A stretch of DNA of 64,000 nt from Alphaproteobacteria bacterium (GCA_009995595.1 JAACPE010000001.1:806001-870000); one strand, 5' to 3'. Positions 16,681 to 26,277 are shown, counted from the stretch's first letter. Translations and numbers: made by a program. Notes: generated by a model from the letters alone, not told the origin.

Positions 16681-17691
16681 ATGGCTAATAAGAACGACGA
16701 GCTCAATAATATCATTATCAAAAAGGTCAAAAAGGTTGGCGGGGGCCACCATGGCGGTGCTTGGAAAGTGGCCTATGCTGACTTTGTAACGGCGATGATG
16801 GCGTTCTTCCTTCTTCTCTGGCTCTTAAATGTTTCAACCGAAGAACAGCTCAAAGGGATTGCCGATTACTTTTCCCCTACCCCTATGATATCTAAAGAAA
16901 GCTCTGGCGCAGGCGGCATGCTTGGCGGGACGACAATGGTTGTTGAAGGGGCAATGATATCTGAAAAGCAAGAGCCCGTGCCTAAAGAAGTGACCGAAGC
17001 GCCTGCACTTCGCCCAGGGACATTACCGCCCCGCCCTGACAAACAAGACATCGGACAAAGCGGCAAAAAACTGACAGATGAAGAAATCTTAGAGCAAATT
17101 CGCCAATGGGAAGAAAAAGCCTTCACGCAAGTGAAAGAGCAGCTAGAACAAGCGATGAAATCGGCAGAAATGCAAGAGCTTGTCGATAGCATGCAAATTG
17201 ATATGACGCCTGAAGGCCTTCGAATTCAGCTTATTGACCAGGAAAACAAACCCCTCTTTAAAAGCGGAAGCGCTGCCCTTGAGGAACATAGCAAGCTTCT
17301 TTTGAAAAAAGTATCGGATGTTATCTTAAAAATGCCCAATGAGTTATCCGTGCGCGGCCATACTGACAGTGTTCCTTATGGACCAGGCGCAAGCTATACA
17401 AACTGGGAGCTTTCTGCGGACCGTGCCAATTCATCACGTCGTTATTTAGAGAAAAATGGCATTCCCGCCACCCGTGTAAACAACGTAGTGGGTAAGGCCG
17501 ATACAGACCATCTTTTTGCTGATAACCCAACAGATGGGCGCAATCGCCGCATTAGTATTATCTTGCTGCATGAGTTCCTTGTGGTCGAAGAAGGCACGAA
17601 TATGAGCACCCGCGCCAAAGCCCGCCTTGAGGAAGAAGAAACCGAAAAACAGCTCTATGAGCGAACCGAAGGCGCAATTCGCTTTCCTTAA
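16681..17691 (+). CDS. motB: Flagellar motor stator protein MotB
   Basis: 336 residues. Short cytoplasmic N-terminus with KKVGGGHHGGAWKVAYADFV leading into the single membrane helix; the ion-binding aspartate is in YADFVTAMMAFFLLLWLLN, the proton-type arrangement. A Pro/Glu-rich periplasmic linker (residues ~70-160) is followed by an OmpA-like peptidoglycan-binding domain (VRGHTDSVPY, LSADRANSSRRYL, NPTDGRNRRISI). Anchors the stator to the wall. Its last 4 bp overlap the stop of the convergent orphan gene. Confidence 0.96.
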   Translation: MANKNDELNNIIIKKVKKVGGGHHGGAWKVAYADFVTAMMAFFLLLWLLNVSTEEQLKGIADYFSPTPMISKESSGAGGMLGGTTMVVEGAMISEKQEPVPKEVTEAPALRPGTLPPRPDKQDIGQSGKKLTDEEILEQIRQWEEKAFTQVKEQLEQAMKSAEMQELVDSMQIDMTPEGLRIQLIDQENKPLFKSGSAALEEHSKLLLKKVSDVILKMPNELSVRGHTDSVPYGPGASYTNWELSADRANSSRRYLEKNGIPATRVNNVVGKADTDHLFADNPTDGRNRRISIILLHEFLVVEEGTNMSTRAKARLEEEETEKQLYERTEGAIRFP

Positions 17692-18287
17692 GGTCTGAAA
17701 GTTAAGTCCCCAGCTTGCGGCAATCTTGCATATTGTGTTAACTCGCGCTGTAATTTTATGAAATCTGGCTTTTGATTATGGTCTATAGATTTTAAAATAT
17801 GGCCTACAGATTGCAGGGTTTTTTCTGCTTGCTCTCTAGTTTGCGGCGCTCGTAAACCTAAGGATTTTGTATTAAAATGAACATCCGAGCCGTGTTTTCC
17901 TGTCAGATCGTATTGGTAATCCTCTATTTCTATAGAAATTTTTATGGATTCCATCCTCCTATCTGCTCCAGCAACACCGATATCAATTCTTAAATAGCGC
18001 CGACCATTGGCCTGATTAGACGTAATCGTGTAAAACCCGCCTCCCTCAACAAAATCATCTGTATTAGGACGCCCACTTTTAATAACTCTCTCTATCTCCC
18101 CCTCGGCTTTATGCCGAACCAATAACTTGGTTGGGACAAAGTGACTTCTGAGCGAATTTCCTTGACCGGGACGTTCAGAGTTAGGCCATAACGCATTAAA
18201 TATATTTGTAGTTGCAGAGGGTATAACGTCTTTTTGTAAAAGAGATGCTAGCTCAGCACGCGTAAATTTAAAAAGCCTCGATTTCAT
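17688..18287 (-). CDS. Hypothetical protein, no family recognised
   Basis: 199 residues, mixed charge, no signal peptide, no membrane helix, no cysteine. The first helix (MKSRLFKFTRAELASLLQKD) is amphipathic and resembles a small DNA-binding or docking helix, but this is not convincing. A central beta-rich part (GGGFYTITSNQANGRRYLRI, then SIKISIEIEDYQYDL) is followed by a helical C-terminus. It is wedged between motB and parC, convergent with motB and sharing 4 bp with it, and 46 bp upstream of parC on the same strand. Function unknown. Confidence 0.65.
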   Translation of the reverse strand: MKSRLFKFTRAELASLLQKDVIPSATTNIFNALWPNSERPGQGNSLRSHFVPTKLLVRHKAEGEIERVIKSGRPNTDDFVEGGGFYTITSNQANGRRYLRIDIGVAGADRRMESIKISIEIEDYQYDLTGKHGSDVHFNTKSLGLRAPQTREQAEKTLQSVGHILKSIDHNQKPDFIKLQRELTQYARLPQAGDLTFRP

Positions 18288-18333
18288 AGATGTTTATTAA
18301 CATAAAAGTATTCATTATGTCAAAATTTAGCTA

Positions 18334-20586
18334 TTACCCAAACGTATTGCTCTTTGGGAAGCCATTGGGCGGTAAACGTCCTGCTTGGGCGCGGTTGCCA
18401 ACCCATGGATTAAGATCGCCAACGAGTGTTTCACCCGTGCCGTATTTATAGGTCAAACCATCGGCCCAGATAAAGGTCTTAAAGTCCCCAAGGCCACCAT
18501 CTTTATATTTTTGCAAAATCACGCCGCGGCCTTTAGTCATTTCAGGGATTTCTTCAAGGGCAAAGACAATCATTTTACGGTTTTTACCAATAACGGCAAC
18601 ATGGTCATGGCCTTCACCGATTGGCTTACAGAGCTTAGCCTCTACTTTGCCAGACACATTCAAAACCTGTTTTCCATTTTTTGTTTGCGCAAGAACATCG
18701 GCCATTTTCACAATAAAGCCACGCCCATCATCGGCAGCCACAATCATTTTTTCCTCAGGCTTATACACTTGCATATCCACAATATCGGCATCATTGGGCA
18801 AGTTCACGATAATACGCAGGGGCTCCCCAAAGCCGCGGCCGGGGGGAAGCTCATCCCCACCGATTGTATAAAAACGCCCGTTTGATCCAAAAACAAGAAT
18901 TTTATCGGTTGTCTGCGCCTCAAGCACAAATTTTGCACGATCACCGTCTTTATATTTAATCCCTTTTGGATCAATATCGTGCCCTTTCATGGCCTTAACC
19001 CAGCCCTTAGAGGAACAAAGCACCGTAATCGGTTCTTTTTCAATCATGGCTTCTTCGAGGCTTTCAATATCCACAGGCTCTGGCGCTTTACCAATTTGTG
19101 TGCGGCGCTTTCCAAGGGCCGTTTTAGGACCAAAAATTTCTTGTAAGCTATTGATTTGCTTTTTAATAACGGTCCACTGACGCGCTTCGGACTTGATGAG
19201 TTTATCGAGAGCATCGCGCTCTTTTGATAATTCATCATGCTCCGTTTGCAATTCAATTTCCTGCAATTTATTTAACGCACGAAGGCGCATATTCAGGATC
19301 GCTTCAGCCTGAATTTCAGTCAGCTTAAACTCTTTAATCAACTCTTCTTTAGGATGATCTTTTGTGCGGATAATTTTAATAACTTTATCCACGTTCAGAT
19401 AAACCGTCAAAAACCCTTCAAGCACCTCTAAACGATAGAGTACTTTTTCAAGGCGATGTTGCGAACGGCGCACCAAGACAACTTGCTGATGATCGAGCCA
19501 TGCCTGAATAGCAGCCTTTAGCCCCATAACCTGAGGCACAAGGGCTCCTGACTCTGTGTACCCCAACACATTAAGGTTCATATTAAAGCGCGTTTCAAGG
19601 TCAGTGGAGCGAAAAAGCGCCTCCATAAGAAGCTCTGCTCCAACATTTCCTGAGCGCGGGACGAGCACTATACGTATATCTTCCGCGCTCTCATCACGGA
19701 TATCATCAAGAAGTGGTAATTTCTTATTCATCACCAAATCAGCTATCTTTTCGATCAGCCGTGATTTTTGAACCTGATAGGGGATTTCAGTAATGATAAT
19801 TTGATATGTACCGCGCTTAAGCTCTTCTACTTCCCATTTCGCGCGCACTCGAAACGCACCTTTACCCTCTTCATAGGCTTTAATGATGTTTTCTTTTGGC
19901 TCAACAAGAATACCGCCAGTTGGAAAATCTGGACCTTTAATAAAACTCGCCAGTTTTTTTGGTGAGATATCTTCATCCAGCATTGCTAATGCAGCATCAC
20001 AAATTTCTGCGACATTAAAAGGCGGAATATTTGTTGCCATACCCACAGCTATACCTGTTGATCCATTTGCAAGCAGATTAGGAAAAGCACCAGGTAATAC
20101 GACAGGCTCAGATTCTGATCCATCATAGTTAGGGCGAAAATCAACCGCGTTTTCCCCTATTCCCTCTAACATGAGTTGAGCAACAGCTGTTAAGCGAGCC
20201 TCGGTATATCGCATGGCGGCGGCGTTATCGCCATCAATATTACCAAAGTTCCCCTGCCCATCGACAAGCGGGTAACGCACATTAAAGTCCTGAGCAAGGC
20301 GCACCATAGCATCATAAACCGAGCTATCACCGTGGGGGTGATATTTACCAATGACGTCACCAACCACACGCGCCGATTTCTTGGGCGCAAGCTCTGGACG
20401 CAAATTCAGCTGTGACATTGCATACATCAGGCGGCGATGAACAGGCTTCATTCCGTCGCGCACATCAGGTAAAGCGCGATCCATAATCGTTGAGAGCGCA
20501 TAAGATAAATAGCGCTCAGACAGGATTTGCCCCATCTGTTGATCAATTATTTTCGGTTCGATAGCGGGTTCGTTCTTTTTAGCCAT
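18334..20586 (-). CDS. parC: DNA topoisomerase IV subunit A
   Basis: 750 residues from the ATG at 20586 ([11 protein letters not shown]); the frame extends to a TTG at 20613, less likely. Breakage-reunion domain with catalytic Tyr127 ([10 protein letters not shown]) and quinolone-determining region [18 protein letters not shown], in which the first Ser and the Asp hold the two classical resistance positions. The spacing and [15 protein letters not shown] fit both GyrA and ParC; the alphaproteobacterial ParC-type [13 protein letters not shown] and the shorter beta-pinwheel C-terminus ([14 protein letters not shown]) favour ParC. Decatenates replicated chromosomes with ParE. Confidence 0.93.
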   Translation of the reverse strand: MAKKNEPAIEPKIIDQQMGQILSERYLSYALSTIMDRALPDVRDGMKPVHRRLMYAMSQLNLRPELAPKKSARVVGDVIGKYHPHGDSSVYDAMVRLAQDFNVRYPLVDGQGNFGNIDGDNAAAMRYTEARLTAVAQLMLEGIGENAVDFRPNYDGSESEPVVLPGAFPNLLANGSTGIAVGMATNIPPFNVAEICDAALAMLDEDISPKKLASFIKGPDFPTGGILVEPKENIIKAYEEGKGAFRVRAKWEVEELKRGTYQIIITEIPYQVQKSRLIEKIADLVMNKKLPLLDDIRDESAEDIRIVLVPRSGNVGAELLMEALFRSTDLETRFNMNLNVLGYTESGALVPQVMGLKAAIQAWLDHQQVVLVRRSQHRLEKVLYRLEVLEGFLTVYLNVDKVIKIIRTKDHPKEELIKEFKLTEIQAEAILNMRLRALNKLQEIELQTEHDELSKERDALDKLIKSEARQWTVIKKQINSLQEIFGPKTALGKRRTQIGKAPEPVDIESLEEAMIEKEPITVLCSSKGWVKAMKGHDIDPKGIKYKDGDRAKFVLEAQTTDKILVFGSNGRFYTIGGDELPPGRGFGEPLRIIVNLPNDADIVDMQVYKPEEKMIVAADDGRGFIVKMADVLAQTKNGKQVLNVSGKVEAKLCKPIGEGHDHVAVIGKNRKMIVFALEEIPEMTKGRGVILQKYKDGGLGDFKTFIWADGLTYKYGTGETLVGDLNPWVGNRAQAGRLPPNGFPKSNTFG

Positions 20587-20676
20587 GAAGCTTTTTAACG
20601 GCTTATTGACCAAAAACCAAGACGGATAATGTAATTAGTCCATAAAAGAATTATACCATGACAAGACTAAATTATA

Positions 20677-21063
20677 TTACTGAGCGATTTCCACAGGCTT
20701 ACGGTTTTCATCTATAGCGACAAAAGTGAAAACGCCCTCTGTGACCATACGCGAATTATTGATCGCTTCGGCGCGTGCGCGTGCCCATGATTGGACATGG
20801 ACGGCGATAGAGCTGCGCCCTGTGCGGACGATTTCGGTATAAAAACTCACTTCGTCCCCTACAAAAACAGGTTGGTGAAAGTTCATACTATCAACCCCTA
20901 CTGTCACGACGCGGCATTTTGCAAGCGAAGTGGCCTCTGATGCACCAGCTAAATCCATTTGTGAGAGCAGCCAGCCGCCAAAAATATCACCATAGGCGTT
21001 GGTATCGGCAGGCAAAGGCACGACGCGTAATGTTGGTATTTTGTCAGGAAGTTTTTGTGTCAT
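20677..21063 (-). CDS. Acyl-CoA thioesterase, YciA-like hotdog protein
   Basis: 128 residues forming one hotdog domain. The diagnostic run is PADTNAYGDIFGGWLLSQMD, with Asn and Asp in the NxxGDIFGGWLLSxMD active-site pattern, then VGVDSMNFHQPVFVGDEVSF. Hydrolyses acyl-CoA esters. Lies between recO (23 bp away) and parC on the same strand, with no obvious functional link. Confidence 0.9.
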   Translation of the reverse strand: MTQKLPDKIPTLRVVPLPADTNAYGDIFGGWLLSQMDLAGASEATSLAKCRVVTVGVDSMNFHQPVFVGDEVSFYTEIVRTGRSSIAVHVQSWARARAEAINNSRMVTEGVFTFVAIDENRKPVEIAQ

Positions 21064-21086
21064 GGATATATCCTATTTCATTATCG

Positions 21087-21830
21087 TTACAATGGCAGCA
21101 TGTCGGCAAATCGTTGTTGGAATAATAAACGCGCTTCTGGCACACCCTTGGTATGGTGAGCAAAAACCCAGTGTTCAAGAAAATGGCCAGTCATTTTGAG
21201 AGCTATCAAGACATCTTCATTATCCCCAGCAGTATCTGCACGATTGCAATTAGGACGCAAAAAATGCGGTAAGACCAATAATTTCTCCTTATATGGCGCA
21301 GCCTCAGCGCGGCTTACGGCGCGGCCCGACTTGGGTGATACGTATTCAAGGGTCAACGGGTCTCCATGAGCGGCACATTTATCAAGCTCTAAACGAAAAC
21401 CTAGCTCACGTAAAAGCGATATTTCCCACATAACATAGCTGACAGCCCAATAATCACTCTCAAAAGATGTCATTAGTTGAAGTAATCCATGATAAAGTCC
21501 TGTATGTCCCTCGCGCTCCGGTAATGCACAATCACATAAGCTACAGGCTGACAAAAGCGCGGCGAGCTTTAAGGGCTCATCTAAAATGCCATAAGGAAGC
21601 CCACCCTCAGGCTCAAGGGCATAAGTACCAAGACTTTCATTATCACGGGCGCTCCAATCACATTTGACTTGCGAGCCTGGCTCTAACATTGCACGTTTAT
21701 TTTTACTCTGAGCACCATGAACATACCCCGCATGACGGCCATTATTTTCAGTCAACAACGCCACAATCGCGCCGCCCTCACCATGGCCGCGCGCTGATAA
21801 AACGATCCCTTGATCTGTCCATCTTTCCAT
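21087..21830 (-). CDS. recO: DNA repair protein RecO
   Basis: 247 residues. OB-fold N-terminus with WTDQGIVLSARGHGEGGAIV and GYVHGAQSKNKRAMLEPGS, the alphaproteobacterial RecO pattern, then a helical domain and a region with Cys residues (LDKCAAHGD...YVSPKSGRAVSREA-like). RecO loads RecA onto SSB-coated gaps with RecR. Its start is 15 bp from the divergent dehydrogenase start at 21846. Confidence 0.93.
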   Translation of the reverse strand: MERWTDQGIVLSARGHGEGGAIVALLTENNGRHAGYVHGAQSKNKRAMLEPGSQVKCDWSARDNESLGTYALEPEGGLPYGILDEPLKLAALLSACSLCDCALPEREGHTGLYHGLLQLMTSFESDYWAVSYVMWEISLLRELGFRLELDKCAAHGDPLTLEYVSPKSGRAVSRAEAAPYKEKLLVLPHFLRPNCNRADTAGDNEDVLIALKMTGHFLEHWVFAHHTKGVPEARLLFQQRFADMLPL

Positions 21831-21845
21831 GGCACGAGTATAGAC

Positions 21846-22838
21846 ATGACTGATATTAAAATCGACGCTTTAAGATCACTATGTGAAGGTATTTTGCTTA
21901 AAACAGGTTTATCGCAAGATCACGCCACTATTGTAATCGATCATTACCTTGAAAATGAGCTATCGGGTAAGACATCGCATGGTATGGTGCGCGTCATTCA
22001 AGTAGCAAACGCTATAGAAAAAATAGGGCTGCCCAAAAAAGCACCCGAGACGATAATATCTAAAACGAATATGGCTTTGATAAATGGAAACATGAACCTT
22101 GGCCCTGTTGTTGGTAAAATGGTTATGGATCAGGCAATCAGTCTTGCAAAAGAACACGGCATATCACTGGTTGGTGCCAATACGTATTTTGGCAATACAG
22201 GCAGCATGGCCTATTACCTGCGCCGCCTTGCTGATGAGGGGCTTATTGGGCTGATGAGTTGTAGCTCAGAATGTATGGTTGCTGCGCCTGATGGCAAAGA
22301 GCGCTTGCTCGGCACAAACCCTATTGGTCTTGGTGTGCCCTCCGACGAAGGCAATCATTTCATCGCTGATTTTGCGACTTCTGCGATAGCTTATGGTAAA
22401 ATTTTAGTGGCCATGGATAAAGGCGAGCCGATCCCCACAGGCTGTATCATTGATAAAGACGGTAATCCGTCAACTGACCCCAAGGATGCGGCGCAAGATG
22501 GTGCCATTTTGCCGCTTGCCGATTATCGCGGCTTTGCCCTTGGGCTTTTTGTCGAGATGATTGGCCTGATGCTTGGCGGTGAAGTGCTTCATAATGAAAC
22601 CTATGGCAAGGACGCCTTGTTTATAATCTCTATTGATCCCGCTCATTTAGGTGGCGCGCATTATTCAAAACGCGTATGCAATATCCTCAATACCATGAGA
22701 CAAAGCACCCCTGCCCCGCATAAAAACTCCGTCAACATGCCCGGCGATCGATCATCAGCGCGTCTGCACGGTTCTATTCAGCGCGGCAGTATTGATGTCG
22801 CCGATAAAACACTGGAAAAACTGAAGGCTTTAGCATGA
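21846..22838 (+). CDS. Malate/L-lactate dehydrogenase-family (Ldh2) oxidoreductase
   Basis: 330 residues from the ATG at 21846; the frame is open 12 codons earlier but that version overlaps recO. Belongs to the Ldh_2/MDH_2 family: the dyad region HYLENELSGKTSHGMVRV with the catalytic His, GLMSCSSECMVAAPDGKERLLGTNPIGLGVP for the NAD(P) site, and ADYRGFALGLFVEMIGLMLG near the C-terminus. Members oxidise 2-hydroxyacids (malate, lactate, ureidoglycolate, dehydrogluconate) or reduce imines; the substrate cannot be told. It overlaps nadX by 4 bp (ATGA), and the two plus the phosphatase form an operon. Confidence 0.88.
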   Translation: MTDIKIDALRSLCEGILLKTGLSQDHATIVIDHYLENELSGKTSHGMVRVIQVANAIEKIGLPKKAPETIISKTNMALINGNMNLGPVVGKMVMDQAISLAKEHGISLVGANTYFGNTGSMAYYLRRLADEGLIGLMSCSSECMVAAPDGKERLLGTNPIGLGVPSDEGNHFIADFATSAIAYGKILVAMDKGEPIPTGCIIDKDGNPSTDPKDAAQDGAILPLADYRGFALGLFVEMIGLMLGGEVLHNETYGKDALFIISIDPAHLGGAHYSKRVCNILNTMRQSTPAPHKNSVNMPGDRSSARLHGSIQRGSIDVADKTLEKLKALA

Positions 22839-23617
22839 AAAAAGACATAAAAATTGGCGTCGCAGGATGCGGCGCACTCGGGTCAATTGTTGTATCAGCT
22901 CTTCAAAAAGGGATAGAAGGGTTTGAATTTATTGGTATTTCTGACACCGCCTCACCTGAAACAACTGCACCGAATATGAGCTTTAACGACCTCACCTCTC
23001 AATGTGATTGGGTTGTGGAATGTCTGCCCCCAAAGATCGTTCCCGAGATAGCAGATATCGTGTTATCGAAAGGTAAAACGCTTGTGATGATAAGCGCTTG
23101 TGCAATGCTTCTTTATCCCGAGCTTTATGAGAAGGTAAAAAATAGTGCGGGGCGTGTGCTGATACCCTCTGGCGCTTTATCTGGGCTAGACGCTGTTGTA
23201 GCACTTGGCTGTGCAGGGATTGAGAGCGCCAAGATTGCAACCACCAAACATCCCAGAGGGCTAAGCGGCGCCCCTTATATCATTGATAATAAGATTGATT
23301 TAGAGACCTTAAGTGAACCGAAAATGATCTTCAGAGGGAACGCCTTTGAAGCGGCCAAAGCCTTTCCCGCCAACGTCAATGTCGCTGCAACCTTAAGTAT
23401 TGCAGGAATTGGGCCTGAAAGAACGCAAGTTGAAGTGTGGGCCGACCCTGCCATAAAAGGCAATTCACATAAAATAACAGTAACAGGCGGTACCAGCACC
23501 ATCACATCAGAAGTGCTCAACCTACCTGATCCAAGTAACCCCAAAAGCTCTCAACTAGCGGGCTATTCCATCGTGGCCTTTTTGAAAAAACAATCGGGCA
23601 AAGTGCAGGTTGTGTAA
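22835..23617 (+). CDS. L-aspartate dehydrogenase-like protein (NadX family)
   Basis: 260 residues. Rossmann start KIGVAGCGALGSIVVSALQK, then a conserved IPSGALSGLDAV and the C-terminal signature GNAFEAAKAFPANVNVAATL followed by ERTQVEVWADP, which defines aspartate dehydrogenase (NadX/ASPDH). Known members deaminate aspartate to iminoaspartate, feeding NAD synthesis or catabolism. No nadA or nadC is adjacent, so the physiological role may be catabolic. Translationally coupled to the Ldh2 gene in front and immediately followed by a phosphatase gene. Confidence 0.85.
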   Translation: MKKDIKIGVAGCGALGSIVVSALQKGIEGFEFIGISDTASPETTAPNMSFNDLTSQCDWVVECLPPKIVPEIADIVLSKGKTLVMISACAMLLYPELYEKVKNSAGRVLIPSGALSGLDAVVALGCAGIESAKIATTKHPRGLSGAPYIIDNKIDLETLSEPKMIFRGNAFEAAKAFPANVNVAATLSIAGIGPERTQVEVWADPAIKGNSHKITVTGGTSTITSEVLNLPDPSNPKSSQLAGYSIVAFLKKQSGKVQVV

Positions 23618-24178
23618 ATGTTACCACAAAAATCTTTTTACATGATCCGCCATGGTGAAAGCGTTGCTAACAGGGACGGTTATTTTAGCGGTAATCTTGA
23701 CGTGGAATTAACGAATACCGGCAAACAGCAAGCCGTAAAGGCACGCACCACATTTGAATCCTTGCCCATAAAACCGACTATAATTATCCACTCCCACCTC
23801 TCTAGAGCGCGTGATACAGCGAGTATTATTAACGCTGGATATCAATTGCCGATGATAGAAACACATTTATTAGGAGAACATCACTTTGGCGATTGGGAAA
23901 AGATGCCTTGGCAGGACGTTCGTCCCGCTTTCTTGGCAGGCCAAAACCCACCCAACGGTGAAAGCCATGAGGACTTCAAAAACCGATGTCATAAAGGTTT
24001 TCAATTTGCGCTAAAGCACGAAGGCACCCCGTTAATTGTTTGCCATGGCGGCGTTTTTAGGGGCTTTAGCGCTCTATACGGAAAAGAAATGCATGGTATC
24101 ACGAACTGCACACTCTATTCATTCGACGTGTATGAGAGCGAGCCTGACTTTCCATGGAAGATTACGCTGATTGAATAG
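23618..24178 (+). CDS. Histidine phosphatase (phosphoglycerate-mutase-like)
   Basis: 186 residues. The catalytic RHG motif is YMIRHGESVANRDGYFSGN, with the second His in IVCHGGVFRGF and the acid in GEHHFGDWE. It resembles GpmB/CobC-type phosphatases rather than the true glycolytic mutase, lacking its longer insertions. Starts at the base after the nadX stop. The last 17 bp overlap the end of the convergent folP gene. Substrate unknown; it may act on a product of the two dehydrogenases. Confidence 0.83.
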   Translation: MLPQKSFYMIRHGESVANRDGYFSGNLDVELTNTGKQQAVKARTTFESLPIKPTIIIHSHLSRARDTASIINAGYQLPMIETHLLGEHHFGDWEKMPWQDVRPAFLAGQNPPNGESHEDFKNRCHKGFQFALKHEGTPLIVCHGGVFRGFSALYGKEMHGITNCTLYSFDVYESEPDFPWKITLIE

Positions 24179-24986
24179 CACGCCAAACATCAAGCGCCTG
24201 TTTTGATTCTTTTACATCATGCACACGGAAAATTTGAACGCCTTGATCATATCCGCGCAGCATAGCAGCAATTGATCCGGGCAATCGATCCTGTGGGTTA
24301 GTCTGTGGACAAATTTTTTCAATGAAGCTCTTTCGTGACGCACCCAGTAAAATTGGACAGCCTAGATTATGAAATTTATCTAAGTTATTTAGTAATTTAA
24401 GATTATCTTCTAATGTTTTACCAAAACCAATTCCAACATCAAGAATGACCCGATTTGGATCTATTCCTGCCTGTGCACAAACTTCAAGACGTTTTGCCAA
24501 AAACGCATAAACCTCTCCCTCCACATCACCGTAGAGGGGGTGATTTTGCATGGTCTCTGGTGTGCCTTTCATATGCATCAAGATGATTGGTATCTGAGCC
24601 TTTGATATGACATATATTGACTCATCATCATAAGCTAACGCACTGACATCATTAATAATATCTACGCCCAAATGAATTGCCTTTTGCATCGTATCAGCAT
24701 GACGGGTATCGACCGATATTGGCGTTTTACAACCCGAGGCTTTAATACCCTCAATGACAGGAAGTATTCGTGCTTGCTCGTCCAGCGGAGAAACAGGCTT
24801 TGCCCCCGGCCTTGTTGATTCGCCGCCAATATCCAAAATACTGGCACCCTCCTGAACTAAGTTAAGTGCGTGCGCGATTGCGCGCTCTGGGTTTATAAAA
24901 TTACCGCCATCAGAAAAACTATCAGGCGTGACATTGACAACCCCCATCAATAAGGGCTTATTTGATATGAGGTTTTTTAAATCCAT
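24162..24986 (-). CDS. folP: Dihydropteroate synthase
   Basis: 274 residues, TIM barrel. Signatures LMGVVNVTPDSFSDGG (pterin/pyrophosphate loop), ILDIGGESTRPGA and DVGIGFGKTLEDNL are intact. Joins dihydropterin pyrophosphate to p-aminobenzoate; target of sulfonamides. Overlaps the folK stop by one base, so the pair is coupled. Convergent 17-bp overlap with the phosphatase gene at its 3' end. Confidence 0.97.
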   Translation of the reverse strand: MDLKNLISNKPLLMGVVNVTPDSFSDGGNFINPERAIAHALNLVQEGASILDIGGESTRPGAKPVSPLDEQARILPVIEGIKASGCKTPISVDTRHADTMQKAIHLGVDIINDVSALAYDDESIYVISKAQIPIILMHMKGTPETMQNHPLYGDVEGEVYAFLAKRLEVCAQAGIDPNRVILDVGIGFGKTLEDNLKLLNNLDKFHNLGCPILLGASRKSFIEKICPQTNPQDRLPGSIAAMLRGYDQGVQIFRVHDVKESKQALDVWRAIQSA

Positions 24987-25492
24987 TATAAACTTACACC
25001 ATCAAGCCTCTTGGCCTCTTGCCCCTTAGGAAGCTCACGCAGAAGCATCATGATTGAATGACCCAAAACAGGATGAGTCCAATTCTCAGAAAGTTCAAAT
25101 AAGGGCTCTAAAACAAAGGCTCTTTTGTCCATTCGCGGGTGCGGCACAATGAGCCGATCTGCTTCTTTAATAATGTCATCATGATATGCAATCAAATCCA
25201 GATCAAGCAAACGCGGCGCATTTTTTTCGCTCCGCACACGCCCAAATTCTGATTCAATATCGAGCAAAATACCCAATAGATCATGCGCAGATTTCTGTGT
25301 TTCTATCGCAATAACACCATTGTGATAATCAGGGATATTAGGATCAAAAGGAACGGGCGCCGTAAGCCAAATAGAAGAACGCTGGAGCACTTTTACGCCG
25401 CGCCCCTCTAAAGACTCTACGGCCTTAGACAACGTCTCTGGTGGCGTCCCAAATTGGCTAGGAAGATTAGCGCCCAATGCAACATAGATCAT
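24986..25492 (-). CDS. folK: 2-amino-4-hydroxy-6-hydroxymethyldihydropteridine pyrophosphokinase
   Basis: 168 residues from the ATG at 25492 (MIYVALGANLPSQ). Family motifs: the GALNS-like N-terminus, FGRVRSEKNAPRLLDLDLIAY and VPHPRMDKRAFVLEPL. Phosphorylates the pterin for FolP. The frame remains open to 25522, but that start lies inside an intrinsic terminator, and family alignment favours 25492. Unusually, the GAGGG ribosome site (25507-25503) forms part of the 3' arm of that terminator and the U-tract runs straight into the AUG. Confidence 0.95.
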   Translation of the reverse strand: MIYVALGANLPSQFGTPPETLSKAVESLEGRGVKVLQRSSIWLTAPVPFDPNIPDYHNGVIAIETQKSAHDLLGILLDIESEFGRVRSEKNAPRLLDLDLIAYHDDIIKEADRLIVPHPRMDKRAFVLEPLFELSENWTHPVLGHSIMMLLRELPKGQEAKRLDGVSL

Positions 25493-25522
25493 AAAAAAAA
25501 TGCCCTCAAAAGTTGAAGGCAT
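25493..25522 (-). terminator. Intrinsic terminator abutting the folK start codon
   Basis: On the minus strand 25522-25500 forms a 10-bp stem with one G-T pair and a 3-nt loop, followed by seven T residues (25499-25493) and immediately by the folK ATG. It lies 30 bp after the DUF882 gene stop. The stem's 3' arm contains the folK Shine-Dalgarno. Confidence 0.85.
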
Positions 25523-25552
25523 CTTAAATAAAATATCAAATGTTATAAAGGC

Positions 25553-26170
25553 TTAACTGCCCCAGGTCCTAAAATCACCCGAATCGACATGAACAAAATC
25601 ACTACGTGAGTAGTAGCCCACCCCACCAGCGCGCAGAGACTCAGCAATATCACGAAGACGCGCCGTTGAATAATCTTCCATATGGAAGTCGATGGCCTGC
25701 CCTTTCATGTGAAGGGATTTTTTGGCAACCCCGCCAGAAGCCTGACGCAGCTTACGATTTGTAGAGGGACATCGATAACCAGAGAGTATATCAAGCGGTT
25801 GATTCCGCCCAGTTAATTTGTGCACTTGGTAAATTATATCCAAGACACGCGGATCCATAGGATATTCTTTATCAGCGCGGTGGTCGCGCAATACATGATT
25901 AATTTGATCAAACGCATCTGGTAAATATTTATCACCTACACGGTAAACGCCTGCAAAGCTCTCTCCTGTGTGTGCATTACGAAAAGAAATACGACGTGCA
26001 CCGCCTTTACGTTGTGGCAGAGGAACAGCCATGGCAGGATTAACGAGGCCAGGAATAAGAAGTCCGCCAAGCGTTGCCGCGCCTATAGAGAGAAAGGAAC
26101 GACGATCTATACCTTTGGGCATATGATTGTCAATTTGAACATCTAAGGGATTTTTATTTATATCGACCAT
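25553..26170 (-). CDS. DUF882 / M15-type murein endopeptidase (YcbK/MepK-like), Tat-exported
   Basis: 205 residues. Twin-arginine-like signal (IDRRSFLSIGAATLGGLLIP) with cleavage near residue 48. The catalytic domain has the zinc pattern of M15A peptidases: His154 and Asp161 in LHMKGQAIDFHMED and His194 in DFVHVD; LSGYRCPSTNRKLR is also typical. E. coli MepK cleaves 3-3 peptidoglycan cross-links. It sits 107 bp downstream of an L,D-transpeptidase that makes such links, on the same strand, and is followed by a terminator. Confidence 0.88.
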   Translation of the reverse strand: MVDINKNPLDVQIDNHMPKGIDRRSFLSIGAATLGGLLIPGLVNPAMAVPLPQRKGGARRISFRNAHTGESFAGVYRVGDKYLPDAFDQINHVLRDHRADKEYPMDPRVLDIIYQVHKLTGRNQPLDILSGYRCPSTNRKLRQASGGVAKKSLHMKGQAIDFHMEDYSTARLRDIAESLRAGGVGYYSRSDFVHVDSGDFRTWGS

Positions 26171-26277
26171 GATATTTTATAGCTTCTTTATTTTCTTATC
26201 GTCTAATTAAATTTATCCAGAAAGGGGACTTTTCAGAAATAGAAAAAGCATGTTTAAAACAACATACATTCCTAAGG

